Assembly (NCBI GenBank): GCA_965220535.1
Contig: OZ244833.1
Span: 1,364,001 to 1,428,000, forward strand
DNA: 64,000 bases
Origin: HK1 sp965220535
GTDB taxonomy: Bacteria; Pseudomonadota; Gammaproteobacteria; HK1
Direction of reading: 5' to 3'
How positions within the stretch are numbered: position 1 is the first letter of the stretch; every line of letters begins with the position of its first letter. The notes under the pieces were generated by a model that saw nothing but the letters and a program-made list of their open reading frames with translations, was not told where the DNA came from and made no database searches. The position numbers and the translations under genes are program-made. Below are positions 46,913 through 56,400 of the stretch, piece by piece.

Positions 46913-48124
46913 TCAAGCCTTCAGCAGGTTGAACTCGGGGCCGTAGGGGTAAGCGGTGATATTGTCCGCTCCGGCTTCTTCGATCACCAAAATATCGTGT
47001 TCTCGATAGCCCCCGGCTCCCGGTTGGCCTTGCGGGATGGTCAGCATCGGTTCCATCGAAATCACCATTCCGGGTTCGAGGACGGTATCGATATCCTCGC
47101 GCAGTTCGAGCCCTGCTTCCCGTCCGTAATAATGCGAGAGCACCCCGAAGGAATGGCCGTAGCCGAAGGTGCGATATTGCAAAAGATCGCGCTCTTCCAA
47201 AAAAGCGTTGATGGCTTCGGTCACTTCGGAGCAGACCGCCCCCGGCTTTAGCAGGCCGATGCCGTATTCATGGCTCTCGACATTGGCCTGCCATATTTTC
47301 ATGCAGGCGGGGTCCGGCTCGCCCAAGATAAGGGTGCGTTCGAGTGCGGTGTAATAGCCCGAGATCATCGGAAAGGCGTTCATCGAGATGAGATCGCCGC
47401 GCTCGAGCGAACGACCGGTCACCGGGTTATGGGCGCCGTCGGTATTGATACCCGACTGGAGCCAAGTCCAAGTGTCGCGGTATTCGGCGTCGGGAAAGGA
47501 TTTGGCGATCTCGACTTCCATCGCGTCCCGACCGACCATCGCGATATCGATTTCCCTTTGCCCCTCCCGGATTGCTTCGCGCATCGCATAGCCGCCGATA
47601 TCGGCAACCCGCGCTCCGGCTCGAATCAAAGCGATCTCCGCCTCGGATTTATAGATGCGCTGCTGCATGATCTCGTGGCAAATATCGACGGTCCGAGCGG
47701 GCTCGAGGAAATGCTGCAACTTGTCGAGATTGACAAGGGTCAGGTGATCCCCTTCGTAGCCGATCGTCTTTCCTCGACCGGCCACCGATTCGACCGCGCG
47801 CCAAAAATTATCCCTTTGCCAATCGGTATAGGTGATGTTGTCCCCGTACGAGCGTCGCCAGGGCTGGCCGGCATCGACCCCGGCGGAAATCGTCACGCAT
47901 TCGTCAGCACTCACCACCAAGCCGTAAGTGCGCCCGAAAGAGCAATAGAGAAAACCGGAGTAATAGGCCACCGAATGCATCGAGGTGAAAAGCGCGGCAT
48001 CGATCGACGACTCGCTCATCATACGTCGCAGCTTCGAAAGACGCGCATCGTATTCGTCGTTGGAAAAAGGCAAGGGGACTTTGTCGCCGTTATGAAAGCG
48101 GTACATCGTCGGACGCCGGGTCAT
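46913..48124 (-). CDS. Creatinase (creatine amidinohydrolase)
   Basis: 403 aa, the size of Pseudomonas creatinase (about 403). It hydrolyses creatine to sarcosine and urea. M24/pita-bread fold without need for metal. Blocks that agree with creatinase and not with aminopeptidase P or DddP: RNGDKV-like FHNGDKVPLPFS, YYSGFLYCSFGRTYGLVV, AGVDAGQPWRRSYGDNITYT, TDWQRDNFW, SGINTDGAHNPVTGRSL (with the catalytic His), FPMISGYYTALERTLILG, LQYRTFGYGHSFGVLSHYYG, REAGLELREDIDTVLEPGMV and GGYREHDILVIEE. GGAG lies nine bases before the ATG. Product sarcosine could be used by the amine-oxidase-like gene downstream. Confidence 0.94.
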   Translation of the reverse strand: MTRRPTMYRFHNGDKVPLPFSNDEYDARLSKLRRMMSESSIDAALFTSMHSVAYYSGFLYCSFGRTYGLVVSADECVTISAGVDAGQPWRRSYGDNITYTDWQRDNFWRAVESVAGRGKTIGYEGDHLTLVNLDKLQHFLEPARTVDICHEIMQQRIYKSEAEIALIRAGARVADIGGYAMREAIREGQREIDIAMVGRDAMEVEIAKSFPDAEYRDTWTWLQSGINTDGAHNPVTGRSLERGDLISMNAFPMISGYYTALERTLILGEPDPACMKIWQANVESHEYGIGLLKPGAVCSEVTEAINAFLEERDLLQYRTFGYGHSFGVLSHYYGREAGLELREDIDTVLEPGMVISMEPMLTIPQGQPGAGGYREHDILVIEEAGADNITAYPYGPEFNLLKA

Positions 48125-48738
48125 GATCGATTCTCCGTTGCGATAGTCTTAGGGAAGTTCCGGGGGAATGCCGGGAGAGATTCCGTGGGGAATTCTGTCG
48201 GGAATTCTGTTGAAAATTCCCCCGAACGAGTTTTCTTGCCGGTGATGAAAGGCTCGAATTCTCATTATGCGAATCATCGTGCGAATCATCGCTTTTCGTT
48301 CGAATTCTCGAAAGGCGGAAATCTCGAATAACGCGGAGCGCGAAGCGCATCGTTCTTCTCGCGATTCCTCTTGCCTATACGACCCCTTTTTTCCGGGCGT
48401 CGAAAAGATCGATGCATAAAAACGATATTCCCGGCGGCGACGAACGCATCGATATCCGACATCCGACGAGAACGCGAAGATCGCTTTTTCCAAACCGGGA
48501 TATCGAGATCCTCTTTCGTCGCTCGCTTTCCGAAACCGCTCGCCTTTCGAAACAGATTGCCTTTCGAAGCCGAGGGCATCTCGTTTTTTCGCATCCTCGA
48601 TCGGGCAAGATCCTCGTCTTTTCCTGCTCCGGCCGCCAATCGTTTTTCTCGCCCCTTTCCGCTTTCTCTTATTTTCGATCCCTTGAACAAAACGATCTTT
48701 TTTTCGAAATCCCCGGCAACCAAGGCCGGCTCCGCCAT
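48125..48738. other. Long spacer
   Basis: About 610 bp. GGAATTCTGT and relatives repeat three times at 48190-48225 just upstream of the creatinase start. No gene supported on either strand. Confidence 0.55.
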
Positions 48739-49578
48739 TCATTTCACGCCCAATTCGCGCAAGCGCTCCTCTAAATAATCCCCGGCGGTATAGCGTTCGG
48801 ACAATACCACATCCGCCCGCGGATGGAGGAAAGTGGGCAAGGAAATACGGGAACGCTCGGCCATCTGGCCGGTCGGGTTGACCACCCGATGAATCGTGGA
48901 CGGGAAATAGCCGGCGGTCGCCTCTTGCAACATATCGCCGGTATTGACGATCAGATAACCGAAGTCGCAGGGAACGTCGATCCATTCACCGTCTCGACGC
49001 ATCACCTGCAAGCCCGGCCGATTGGAGGCCGGAAGTACGGTCAGGAGGTTGATATCGCTATGGGCCGCCGCCCGGATCGCCCCCGGCTCTTCCTTCCCCG
49101 TCACCGGGGGATAGTGGAGCACCCGCAATAACGTGCTCGTGCTCCCTTCGATCATTTCCGATAGCGGCATGGATAGATCGGCAAAGACCTCCTTGGGGGT
49201 GCACTGCTGAATGCCGCTCAGCAAGCGGGCGGCGAAAGCGTTGGCCCGACGATAATAATCCATGGCCTCTTCTTTCAGCCCCTCCGGGATACGACCCCAA
49301 GGATAGATATGGTAGTACTCCTTGATATCTTTTTTCGTATGGCCTTTGGCGGTTTCGGCGATGGAAGCGGGGAAAAAACCGTCTTGGTTCTTTTTGTCGT
49401 AGAAATAGTCGTGCTTTTCCCCGCTATCGAAAAAGGCTTGCCAGTTCTTATAGATGGACTCGACCAATTCCTTCGGGATCGGGTGATTTTTCAACACCCC
49501 GAATCCGGTATCGATCAACGAATCGACCAGTCGCTCGAAGGCATCGGGCGCCGTGTAATCAACGGTGAACAATTGCAT
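48739..49578 (-). CDS. 2-oxoglutarate/Fe(II)-dependent oxygenase (isopenicillin N synthase family)
   Basis: 279 aa. Iron ligands HxD in AAAHSDINLLTVLP and the distal His in STIHRVVNPTG, plus the RxS that binds 2-oxoglutarate in RSRISLPTFLHPR. GFGVLKNHPIPKELVESIYK and HYPPVTGKEEPGAIRA are typical of the plant-like IPNS/GA-oxidase family. The bacterial members hydroxylate or desaturate small acids; substrate is unknown. Start at ATG 49578 (MQLFTVDY), where homology begins; the frame is open 96 codons further through repetitive DNA that is not protein-like. A lone gene. Confidence 0.9.
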   Translation of the reverse strand: MQLFTVDYTAPDAFERLVDSLIDTGFGVLKNHPIPKELVESIYKNWQAFFDSGEKHDYFYDKKNQDGFFPASIAETAKGHTKKDIKEYYHIYPWGRIPEGLKEEAMDYYRRANAFAARLLSGIQQCTPKEVFADLSMPLSEMIEGSTSTLLRVLHYPPVTGKEEPGAIRAAAHSDINLLTVLPASNRPGLQVMRRDGEWIDVPCDFGYLIVNTGDMLQEATAGYFPSTIHRVVNPTGQMAERSRISLPTFLHPRADVVLSERYTAGDYLEERLRELGVK

Positions 49579-49640
49579 GACCGACTCGTCTTTTCCTAAC
49601 GCAAGGCCAAAGATGAACGCTGAGCGTGGATATGGCCGTT

Positions 49641-49688
49641 TTCGAAGATCCGGTCGTCTTCGAAGATCCGGTCGTCTTCGAAGATCCG
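49641..49688. repeat. 18-bp tandem repeat
   Basis: TTCGAAGATCCGGTCGTC in 2.7 perfect units, upstream of the 2OG oxygenase gene. Confidence 0.95.
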
Positions 49689-49936
49689 AAAGCCGCGGCG
49701 CCCTTGCGCGCCCTTCGCTTGATCGCCCCTCGCCGTCCAAGAGATCGGGCCGATATCGCTCGATGCCGCAAGACCACCCCTCGTTGCCTGCACCTTGCAA
49801 GCGAAACCGCCGCTCCCGAGCACTCGGCTTCGGCCTCGTATACGCCCGAGTTACAAAAAACCGCAAGCGCCGAAGACAAAAAGCCCGGCGATGCCCGCTT
49901 GGCGATCCGGATCGTCAAGCCCGATCGCCAAGTCGA

Positions 49937-49972
49937 AGTGTCGGTAAAAGTGTCGGTGAGAGTGTCGGTAAA
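49937..49972. repeat. 12-bp tandem repeat
   Basis: AGTGTCGGTAAA, AGTGTCGGTGAG, AGTGTCGGTAAA. Confidence 0.9.
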
Positions 49973-50046
49973 AGGCGAACGATCCGGCTCTTCCTCGCTC
50001 GCATCGCGAGCGTTCGAGCCTCAACGCTCGTTCGATACCCGTCGAC

Positions 50047-50382
50047 TTATTTGGTTTTGTCCTCGAGACCGGCATCGGGGGCGTATTTGGCCACGCTTTT
50101 CATGCCGTTCTTGCAACCGGATTCCGAAGCGTAGGACTGACTCACTCCGATCACCTGTTTGTTCTTCGACATCAGTTTGAACGTCCTCTTCCCCGAGCGC
50201 GATACATTGCTTTCGAAGCGAATCTGATCCTGCGAGTTTTTTCTGACCGACTCGACACCCTTGACCGCGCTCGATCTTGTTTTATACCCCTCGCTGGACA
50301 AGATGATCTGCCCGTTGGGCGCCTTGAGCCGAAAGCGGAACTCGTTCGCTTTGTCTTTGTAGATTTCGAATTTTCCGGCCAT
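50047..50382 (-). CDS. yegP: YegP/DUF1508 family protein
   Basis: 111 aa with two copies of the roughly 50-residue DUF1508 unit: KFEIYKDKANEFRFRLKAPN with GQIILSSEGYKTRSSAVKGV, and FESNVSRSGKRTFKLMSKNK with QVIGVSQSYASESGCKNGM. This matches E. coli YegP in length and plan. The function of the family is unknown. GGAGG lies before the ATG. Its 5' end is 33 bp from the haloacid dehalogenase gene's end, so the two may be co-transcribed. Confidence 0.93.
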   Translation of the reverse strand: MAGKFEIYKDKANEFRFRLKAPNGQIILSSEGYKTRSSAVKGVESVRKNSQDQIRFESNVSRSGKRTFKLMSKNKQVIGVSQSYASESGCKNGMKSVAKYAPDAGLEDKTK

Positions 50383-50415
50383 GATCGACCTCCTGTTGGA
50401 ATTTTTCCGAAAGAT

Positions 50416-51153
50416 TCACTTTGATGGCGAAGTGTGCGCCTTATCGATTTTTTCTGCAAGTTCGATGAAATCCTCGGCGACGAAATCGAAGTCGTGCTCG
50501 GGCTCGATATCCTTGGATTGGTCGGGTCCGTATTCGCGGCGGCGCGGGACGAATGCGGTGCGCATTCCATGGGCCGCGGCGTGAACGAGATCATCGTTAT
50601 GCGCCGCGACCATCACCGTTTCTCGCGGCAAGAGATCAAGGCATGCACAAGTGTATAGATAGGCTTGAGGCATGGGTTTGTAGGCGCGGGAGACCTCCGC
50701 CCCCAAGATCGCATCCCACGGCAACCCCGCCCGTTTCGCCATATTCACCAGCAGCGCGATATTGCCGTTGGAGCAAGTGGCGACGATATGACGCTCGCGC
50801 ATCGCCCGCAGCCCGGCGACGCTATCGGGCCAAGGATCGAGGCGATGCCAAGCGCGATTGAAATAATCGATCTCCCGATCGTCGAGATCGCGGATGCCGA
50901 AGCGTTCGAGAAGAACGCAAAGACTCTCCCGATGCAAAACATCGAGGGGGGTCCACTGTCGCTCGCCCCGACGCACGCGCTCCATCGCCGGCTGGTACAT
51001 CGAGCGCCAAGCATCGGCGAAGGCCTCCCAATCCGCTTCGATGCCGAGCCGCTCCCCCAATGCCCTTCCTTCGCGCACGACACCGGATCGCCAGTCGACC
51101 ACGGTGCCGAAAACATCGAAGACCAAAGCGCGAATCGGTATCGAAAGGCTCAT
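50416..51153 (-). CDS. Haloacid dehalogenase type II (HAD-IA)
   Basis: 245 aa. HAD motif I LVFDVFGTVVDWRSG (nucleophile Asp 13), motif II Ser/Asn in VATCSNGNIALLV, motif III lysine in SRAYKPMPQAYLY, motif IV region VMVAAHNDDLVHAAAHGMRT. The DVFGTVVDW start and AAHNDDL end are typical of L-2-haloacid dehalogenases (type II), which release halide from 2-haloacids; many family members have other phosphatase-like roles. GMRTAFVPRRREYGPDQ is common in the family. Whether the substrate is a haloacid is untested. Confidence 0.88.
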   Translation of the reverse strand: MSLSIPIRALVFDVFGTVVDWRSGVVREGRALGERLGIEADWEAFADAWRSMYQPAMERVRRGERQWTPLDVLHRESLCVLLERFGIRDLDDREIDYFNRAWHRLDPWPDSVAGLRAMRERHIVATCSNGNIALLVNMAKRAGLPWDAILGAEVSRAYKPMPQAYLYTCACLDLLPRETVMVAAHNDDLVHAAAHGMRTAFVPRRREYGPDQSKDIEPEHDFDFVAEDFIELAEKIDKAHTSPSK

Positions 51154-51171
51154 GCTCCGCTATCCCCTGAC

Positions 51172-51255
51172 GATTTTCGAAAACAAGAGATTTTCGAAAA
51201 CGAGCGATTTTTGAAAACGAGATCTTCCGAAAACGAGAGATCCCGAAAACGAATC
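51172..51255. repeat. 17-bp tandem repeat
   Basis: Five diverged units of GATTTTCGAAAACGAGA between the dppC end and the dehalogenase gene. Confidence 0.92.
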
Positions 51256-51360
51256 GCGACGGGCCCATCGCCGATCTGATCTGCGCCCGAAAACGCCGCC
51301 GAAGAAAAAACACCCTCGTTCCCGGGCATGTCGCACGAACGACACACCGCGAGAGAAAAC

Positions 51361-52260
51361 TCACCGCGAGCGCAATTTCGGATCCAGAAGATCGCGCAAT
51401 GCATCCCCGAAAAGGTTGAAGCCGAAGACCGCGACGGTGATCGCCAAGCCGGGGAAGATCGAAAGCCAAGGGGCGCTTTCCAAGAACTCCTCGGCCCCGC
51501 CCTTGAGCATCAAACCCCACGCCGGGGTCGGATCCTGCACGCCCATGCCGAGATAGGAAAGCACCGCTTCGAGCAAGATCGCCTGCCCCACGAAGTAGGT
51601 GAGCATGATCAGGAAAGGGGCCATGACGTTGGGGGCCATGTGGCGCAAGATGATGCGGGCGTGGCTGAATCCGAGGGCCCGAGCCGCATCGACATAAGGA
51701 ATTTCGCGCAGAGCCAAGGCGCTCGAACGCACCACCCGCGCGCATTGGGGAATGAAGGGCACGGTGATCGCGATGATCACGTTTTGCACCCCCGGACCCA
51801 AGGTCGCGACCACCGCCAAGGCCATGATGACCAAGGGAAAGGCGAGAAAAATATCGACGATCCGCTGCACCACGAGATCGAATATCCCGCCGAAATACGC
51901 GCTCGCCACTCCGAGAAGAAGACCGAGCGTAGCCCCCAAGCTCGCGGCGACCAAGCCGATGAAGAGCGCGGTACGAGCCCCGTAGAGCACCCGAGTCAGG
52001 ATATCGCGACCGAATTCGTCGGTGCCCATCGGATGGGAACCATCGGGAGAGGCGAGCATATTCTCCAGGGAATTGGCCACCGGATCGTAGGGGGTCAAAA
52101 AGCCGGCGAAAGCGGCGGCGAAGCACATGACGACGACCACGATGGCCCCGGCGGCCCCCAAGGGCTGGCGCCGACACAGGCTCCGAATCCGCACCGAGAG
52201 CGGCGGCTGATCGAAGGTATCCCCCGCTTCGTTCGCGGCGATGGCCGATTGGCTGGTCAT
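51361..52260 (-). CDS. dppC: Peptide/nickel-type ABC transporter permease (DppC family)
   Basis: 299 aa with six membrane helices. GSHPMGTDEFGRDILTRVLY is the DppC/OppC hallmark after the first periplasmic stretch; the EAA loop reads YVDAARALGFSHARIILRHM with APN next. Start 52260 has GGTGA upstream; the frame continues further but without a site. It forms the pore with DppB, whose gene ends 22 bp before. Substrate class is peptides, opines or related small solutes. Confidence 0.95.
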   Translation of the reverse strand: MTSQSAIAANEAGDTFDQPPLSVRIRSLCRRQPLGAAGAIVVVVMCFAAAFAGFLTPYDPVANSLENMLASPDGSHPMGTDEFGRDILTRVLYGARTALFIGLVAASLGATLGLLLGVASAYFGGIFDLVVQRIVDIFLAFPLVIMALAVVATLGPGVQNVIIAITVPFIPQCARVVRSSALALREIPYVDAARALGFSHARIILRHMAPNVMAPFLIMLTYFVGQAILLEAVLSYLGMGVQDPTPAWGLMLKGGAEEFLESAPWLSIFPGLAITVAVFGFNLFGDALRDLLDPKLRSR

Positions 52261-52282
52261 GATCGCTTCACCTCGTCGTTCT

Positions 52283-53254
52283 TCAACTGTAGCGAATGCG
52301 CGGATCCATCCACGCATAGAGAAGATCCACGACCAGATTCGTCACCACGAAAATCAGCACCACCAGCATCACGAGGTGCTGGGTCAAAGCGAAATCCTGA
52401 TTCCCGATCGCATCCACGAAGAGCTTGCCCAGTCCGTTGAGGTTGAATACCTGCTCGGTCACCACGAGCCCCCCCATCAGGAAAGCGAACTCGATGGCGA
52501 TGATCGTCACCACCGGCAAGAGGGCGTTCTTGAAAGCGTGCCGGTTGACGACCACGCGCTCCTTCAAACCCTTGGCCCGAGCCGTACGCACGTAATCCTC
52601 CCGCAATACCTCGAGCATCGCCGAGCGGGTCATGCGGGTCGCCACCGCCGAGTAGCGATAGCCGGTCGCCAGCGCCGGCCAAATCAGCTGAGCGAGATTC
52701 CCCCAAAGATCCTCGAAGGGGGAGACATAGTTGATCGGGGGCATCCACCCGACCCCGAACCAGGCTTGGCTGACCACCAGCAGCCCCAAAATGACCATGA
52801 TGCCGAGCCAAAAAGAAGGAATGCCGATCCCGACGATACTGAAAGCCCGCACCAGATAATCGACCCACGTGTTCTGCTTGATCGCCGACAGGATGCCCAG
52901 GGGCAAGGCGATCAGCACCGCCACCAGAGTCGACATGATCGCCAACTGCAAGGTGAGTTTGAAACGCACCCGGATCTCGTCCACCACCGGCTGGCCGGTC
53001 CACATCGAAGTGCCGAGATCGCCGGTGAAATAGCCGCCGACGAAGTCGACGAACTGCTCGTAGAGGGGATCGTCGAGCCCGAGATTCTTGCGGCAAATAT
53101 CGATATCTTCTTGCGAAGCGTAAAGACCGCTACCGGCCAAGCGCACCTCGCAGACATCGCCGGGGAGCAACCGCAGGAGAAAAAAGACGAGCACCGCCGC
53201 TCCGATCAGCGTCGGAATCATCAACAGAATTCGCTTGAGAATATATTGATACAT
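52283..53254 (-). CDS. dppB: Peptide/nickel-type ABC transporter permease (DppB family)
   Basis: 323 aa. MYQYILKRILLMIPTLIGAA is the classical DppB start. Periplasmic loop CRKNLGLDDPLYEQFVDFVG and GDLGTSMWTGQPV, and the EAA-type loop VLREDYVRTARAKGLKERVV follow. Six membrane helices. The loop around residues 33-50 carries two cysteines (VCEVRLAGSG and ICRKNL), less usual in DppB. First of the dppBC pair, 171 bp after the binding-protein gene. Confidence 0.95.
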   Translation of the reverse strand: MYQYILKRILLMIPTLIGAAVLVFFLLRLLPGDVCEVRLAGSGLYASQEDIDICRKNLGLDDPLYEQFVDFVGGYFTGDLGTSMWTGQPVVDEIRVRFKLTLQLAIMSTLVAVLIALPLGILSAIKQNTWVDYLVRAFSIVGIGIPSFWLGIMVILGLLVVSQAWFGVGWMPPINYVSPFEDLWGNLAQLIWPALATGYRYSAVATRMTRSAMLEVLREDYVRTARAKGLKERVVVNRHAFKNALLPVVTIIAIEFAFLMGGLVVTEQVFNLNGLGKLFVDAIGNQDFALTQHLVMLVVLIFVVTNLVVDLLYAWMDPRIRYS

Positions 53255-53425
53255 CCTAAAGCGCCTCGGGGTGCTTGCACCGGCGACACTCGAAGGGGCC
53301 GGCGCGATTCACGCGGCCCTTCGAACAATCGCCGAGGACGAGAAGAGGGATCGACCCTCGCGCTTTGCCGAACGAAAAAGGCAAGCGCGCGAGGGTCGAT
53401 GCCGTTTCGACCATGACAGCAACGA

Positions 53426-55078
53426 TTACAGCAGCGATTTGTCTATCCAGACATTATCGAGTTGCTGATTGATGTAATGGCTCGGGGCGATCTTCCATCC
53501 CTTGACGTAGGAGCGATGGGGATTGATCTTGTACCACCACAGCGTGACCCCGAGATGCGCCATCTCGTCGAGCGCCCGCTTTTCGTAAAGACGCATCAAT
53601 CTGCGCTGCTCCGCCTCGTCCCCGGCGCGCTCCAAATCGGCGTAGATCTTTTCCAGCACCGGATCGTCGTACTGACCGTAGTTGCTGCCGGAGCTGCCGA
53701 GGAATTTGGTGACATCGGCGATCGGGTTGATCACCGATTGGCAGTTGAAGTCGATGGAAACATCGAAATCGTAGGAGTTGCGCAATGCGGCGTAGAACTG
53801 CGGGGTCGGGCGCACCCTCTGCTCGGTCTTGATCCCCACCTTCGCCCATTGGTCGATCAACCAAGTGCCGACCACTTTGTAGGGCTGGTCGACATCGCGA
53901 TTGTTGAGATCGATGACCAGATCCGTAGCCCCCGCATCCTCCAGCAGTTTCCTCGCCTCGGCGCGGGAGGCCTCCAGATCGGAACGATAGCCGGCGAGTT
54001 CCTCCAGTTCGGCGCGGCTGGCGGCCAGCGGATGACCGGGGAAAGCCACGCCTCCCACCGTCTTGACGATCGCGATCCGAGAGAGGTATTTCGACCCGCC
54101 CCAACGGTCCACGGCGAGGGTCAACGCCCGCCTTACCCGCGGATCCTCGATGAACTTGCGCTTGTGGTTGGGGGTGAACAAGAGCACGCAGTTCCAATCG
54201 CTCTCTTGCACCGTCAGCTTGTCCCCCAACGCCGCGACCAGATCGTCTCGGGCCTTGGGCGGAAAGCCGCGAAATTCGATCCCCGCCCGATTGCCGCGGA
54301 TCGCCTGGATACGAACCGACATCTTCTTGGCGATGATGGCCTTGAAGCCGTCGAGGTAGGGCTGCCCCTCGTGGAAATAATCGTCGTTGCGCACCCCGTC
54401 GACGAAGGCCCCCGGCTGGTGCTGAACGAAGCGGAAAGGCCCGCTGCCGTTGATATTCTTCTCATGCCAGGCATAGCCGTGCTCTTCCAGATCTTTCTTG
54501 CTGTAGATCCAGTTGAAGGGCGTGGCCAGAGAGGGCAGAAAAGCCCCCGAGGCGAATTTCAGGTTGAAAACGAGGGTGGTATCGTCGGTGGCCTCGAAGG
54601 ATTCGACCATGCTGAAGAAGGATTTGCGCGCGCTCGGCACCCCTTCGGGGGGATTGATGATCTTGTCGTAAGTGGCCTTGACATCGTGGGCGGTCAGCGG
54701 CGTCCCGTCGTGGAATGTCACCCCTTCGCGGATCTTGAAGGTATAGGTCTTGCCGCCGTTCGTCGGCGCCGGAACCTCCCCGACGCAGAGGTCGCAAACG
54801 AAATCCGTGGACTGGGGATTATCGGGATCGACCCGGATCAACAGGCTGTAAAAGGGAGCGTAAGGATGGACGACGGAATAGCTGGTCTCTTTATGGCCGT
54901 CTTTCGATGGCGCCTCCCCGGCGACCACGAAGTCGAGATTGCCGCCGCGCTGGATCTCCTGCGCCGACGCGGCTTGACCGAGACCGGCCCCGAGCGCCAC
55001 CCCGAGCAACCAAGGCGCGGCGCGGGACGAAAGTCCTTGCGCACGACCTTCGCCTGACTTCGATATCTTGAATTTCAT
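53426..55078 (-). CDS. dppA: Peptide/nickel-type ABC transporter substrate-binding protein (DppA/OppA family)
   Basis: 550 aa solute-binding protein 5 family. Signal peptide: basic start, hydrophobic LLGVALGAGLGQAASAQ, cut before EIQRGG. Mature part has VHPYAPFYSLLIRVDP, YTFKIREGVTFHDGTPLTAH (family signature), SGPFRFVQHQPGAFVDGVRN and RRALTLAVDRWG. GGAGGAG lies upstream of the ATG. Ligands of this family range from di- and oligopeptides to opines, glutathione and heme. Head of the dppABC block; dppD/dppF ATPases are coded 290 bp upstream on the same strand. Confidence 0.94.
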   Translation of the reverse strand: MKFKISKSGEGRAQGLSSRAAPWLLGVALGAGLGQAASAQEIQRGGNLDFVVAGEAPSKDGHKETSYSVVHPYAPFYSLLIRVDPDNPQSTDFVCDLCVGEVPAPTNGGKTYTFKIREGVTFHDGTPLTAHDVKATYDKIINPPEGVPSARKSFFSMVESFEATDDTTLVFNLKFASGAFLPSLATPFNWIYSKKDLEEHGYAWHEKNINGSGPFRFVQHQPGAFVDGVRNDDYFHEGQPYLDGFKAIIAKKMSVRIQAIRGNRAGIEFRGFPPKARDDLVAALGDKLTVQESDWNCVLLFTPNHKRKFIEDPRVRRALTLAVDRWGGSKYLSRIAIVKTVGGVAFPGHPLAASRAELEELAGYRSDLEASRAEARKLLEDAGATDLVIDLNNRDVDQPYKVVGTWLIDQWAKVGIKTEQRVRPTPQFYAALRNSYDFDVSIDFNCQSVINPIADVTKFLGSSGSNYGQYDDPVLEKIYADLERAGDEAEQRRLMRLYEKRALDEMAHLGVTLWWYKINPHRSYVKGWKIAPSHYINQQLDNVWIDKSLL

Positions 55079-55180
55079 CTGCTTCTCCTCCTCGAAAAGC
55101 GGGTGAATGATTTTGTTGTCGTGTCGTGCACCGACATCTTCGCATCGTTCTTCTCGTTTTTATCCACCTTCGACGTCGAA

Positions 55181-55233
55181 CTTTCGCAAAACATCAGGCT
55201 TTCGCAAAAATCAGGCTTTCGCAAAAGAATCGG
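55181..55233. repeat. 17/18-bp tandem repeat between dppF and dppA
   Basis: CTTTCGCAAAACATCAGG, CTTTCGCAAAAATCAGG and CTTTCGCAAAAGAATCGG, three units in a row. Confidence 0.92.
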
Positions 55234-55368
55234 CGAAATATTCAAAGCGCATCGAAGCGCATCGACCACCGCCTGCTTTCGAAGCCTCGATACGAATCCG
55301 ACAAGGGATTCGCGCAAAGGCTCCTGCAGATCTTTTTGTCAGACTTTGTCAGTCCTTGTCAGAGCTCA

Positions 55369-56400
55369 TCAAACCTCGGTGCACGCCACCCAATGACCGG
55401 GGCGGATTTCGCGCAATTCCGGCTCGCTCTGCGAGCAGCCCTCCACCGCCAGCTGACAGCGCGGATGAAAAACGCAACCCGGCGGCGGATTCATCGGGCT
55501 CGGCACCTCGCCTTTGAGGGTCTGATGGGCCCTCTCGGCCTCGACCAAGGGATCCGGAATCGGCACCGCCGAGAGCAATGCCCGGGTATAGGGGTGAGTC
55601 GGATTGCCGAAGAGTTCGTTCGACTCCGCGAGCTCGACGATCTTGCCCAGATACATCACCGCCACCCGATTGCATAGATGATGAACCACGCTGAGATCGT
55701 GGGCGATGAAAAGATAGGTGAGATCGAATTCATGGCGCAGATCCTCGAGCAAATTGATGACCTGGGCTTGGATCGAGACATCGAGCGCGGAGACCGCTTC
55801 GTCGCAAACGATGAATTCGGGGTTGAGAGACAAGGCGCGGGCGATCCCCACCCGTTGCCGCTGGCCGCCGCTCATCTCGTGCGGATAGCGGTCGGCGAAT
55901 TTTTCCGGCAGGCCGCAGATCTCCAACAGTTCGGCGATCCGCCGCCGGCGGCGGGACGGATTCGGCTCGATGCCGTGGATGCGCATCGGCTCGTCGAGCA
56001 TCGCCCCGATCTTCATACGGGGGTTCAAAGAGCTGTAGGGATCTTGGAAGATGACCTGAATTTTTCGCCGCCAAGAGATCAACTCGTGATCCGGCAGCTC
56101 TTCGAGATTGACCCCGTCGAAAACGATCTCCCCCGAAGAGGGTCGCTCCAGCTGCAGCACGCAGCGCCCGGTCGTGGTCTTGCCGCAACCCGACTCGCCG
56201 ACCAAGCCCAAGGTTTCCCCCTTGCGGATGCTGAAGCTGACCCCGTCGACCGCCTTGACTTGACCGACGGCGCGCTGAAAGACAAGACCCTCGATAACCG
56301 GAAAATGCTTCTTCAAATTCTTGACTTCGAGCAGCGCCTCGCCCGCCGTCGAATCTGCGGACGCCGGGTCGATGGAGGAGGAATCGATGGCAGCGTTCAT
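55369..56400 (-). CDS. dppF: Peptide-type ABC transporter ATP-binding protein (DppF/OppF family)
   Basis: 343 aa. Walker A VGESGCGKTTTGR, Q-loop VIFQDPYSSLNPRMKIG, signature MSGGQRQRVGIARAL, Walker B FIVCDEAVSALD, H-loop FIAHDLSVV, and the C-terminal oligopeptide-transport domain with CVFHPRCQLAVEGC (four cysteines that bind Fe-S or metal in this family). About 20 extra residues at the N terminus. Start overlaps the dppD stop (ATGA). Works with DppD as the motor pair. Confidence 0.95.
   Translation of the reverse strand: MNAAIDSSSIDPASADSTAGEALLEVKNLKKHFPVIEGLVFQRAVGQVKAVDGVSFSIRKGETLGLVGESGCGKTTTGRCVLQLERPSSGEIVFDGVNLEELPDHELISWRRKIQVIFQDPYSSLNPRMKIGAMLDEPMRIHGIEPNPSRRRRRIAELLEICGLPEKFADRYPHEMSGGQRQRVGIARALSLNPEFIVCDEAVSALDVSIQAQVINLLEDLRHEFDLTYLFIAHDLSVVHHLCNRVAVMYLGKIVELAESNELFGNPTHPYTRALLSAVPIPDPLVEAERAHQTLKGEVPSPMNPPPGCVFHPRCQLAVEGCSQSEPELREIRPGHWVACTEV

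Larger units (their letters stand above)
49579..50046. other. Spacer rich in short repeats
   Basis: About 470 bp with repeats at 49641-49688 and 49937-49972. No gene supported. Confidence 0.55.

Noticed and set aside
46913..48124. DMSP lyase DddP or aminopeptidase P (both M24-like)
   Set aside because: The creatinase-specific stretches (FLYCSFGR, AGQPWRR-type, TDWQRDN, INTDGAHNPVT) are all present.
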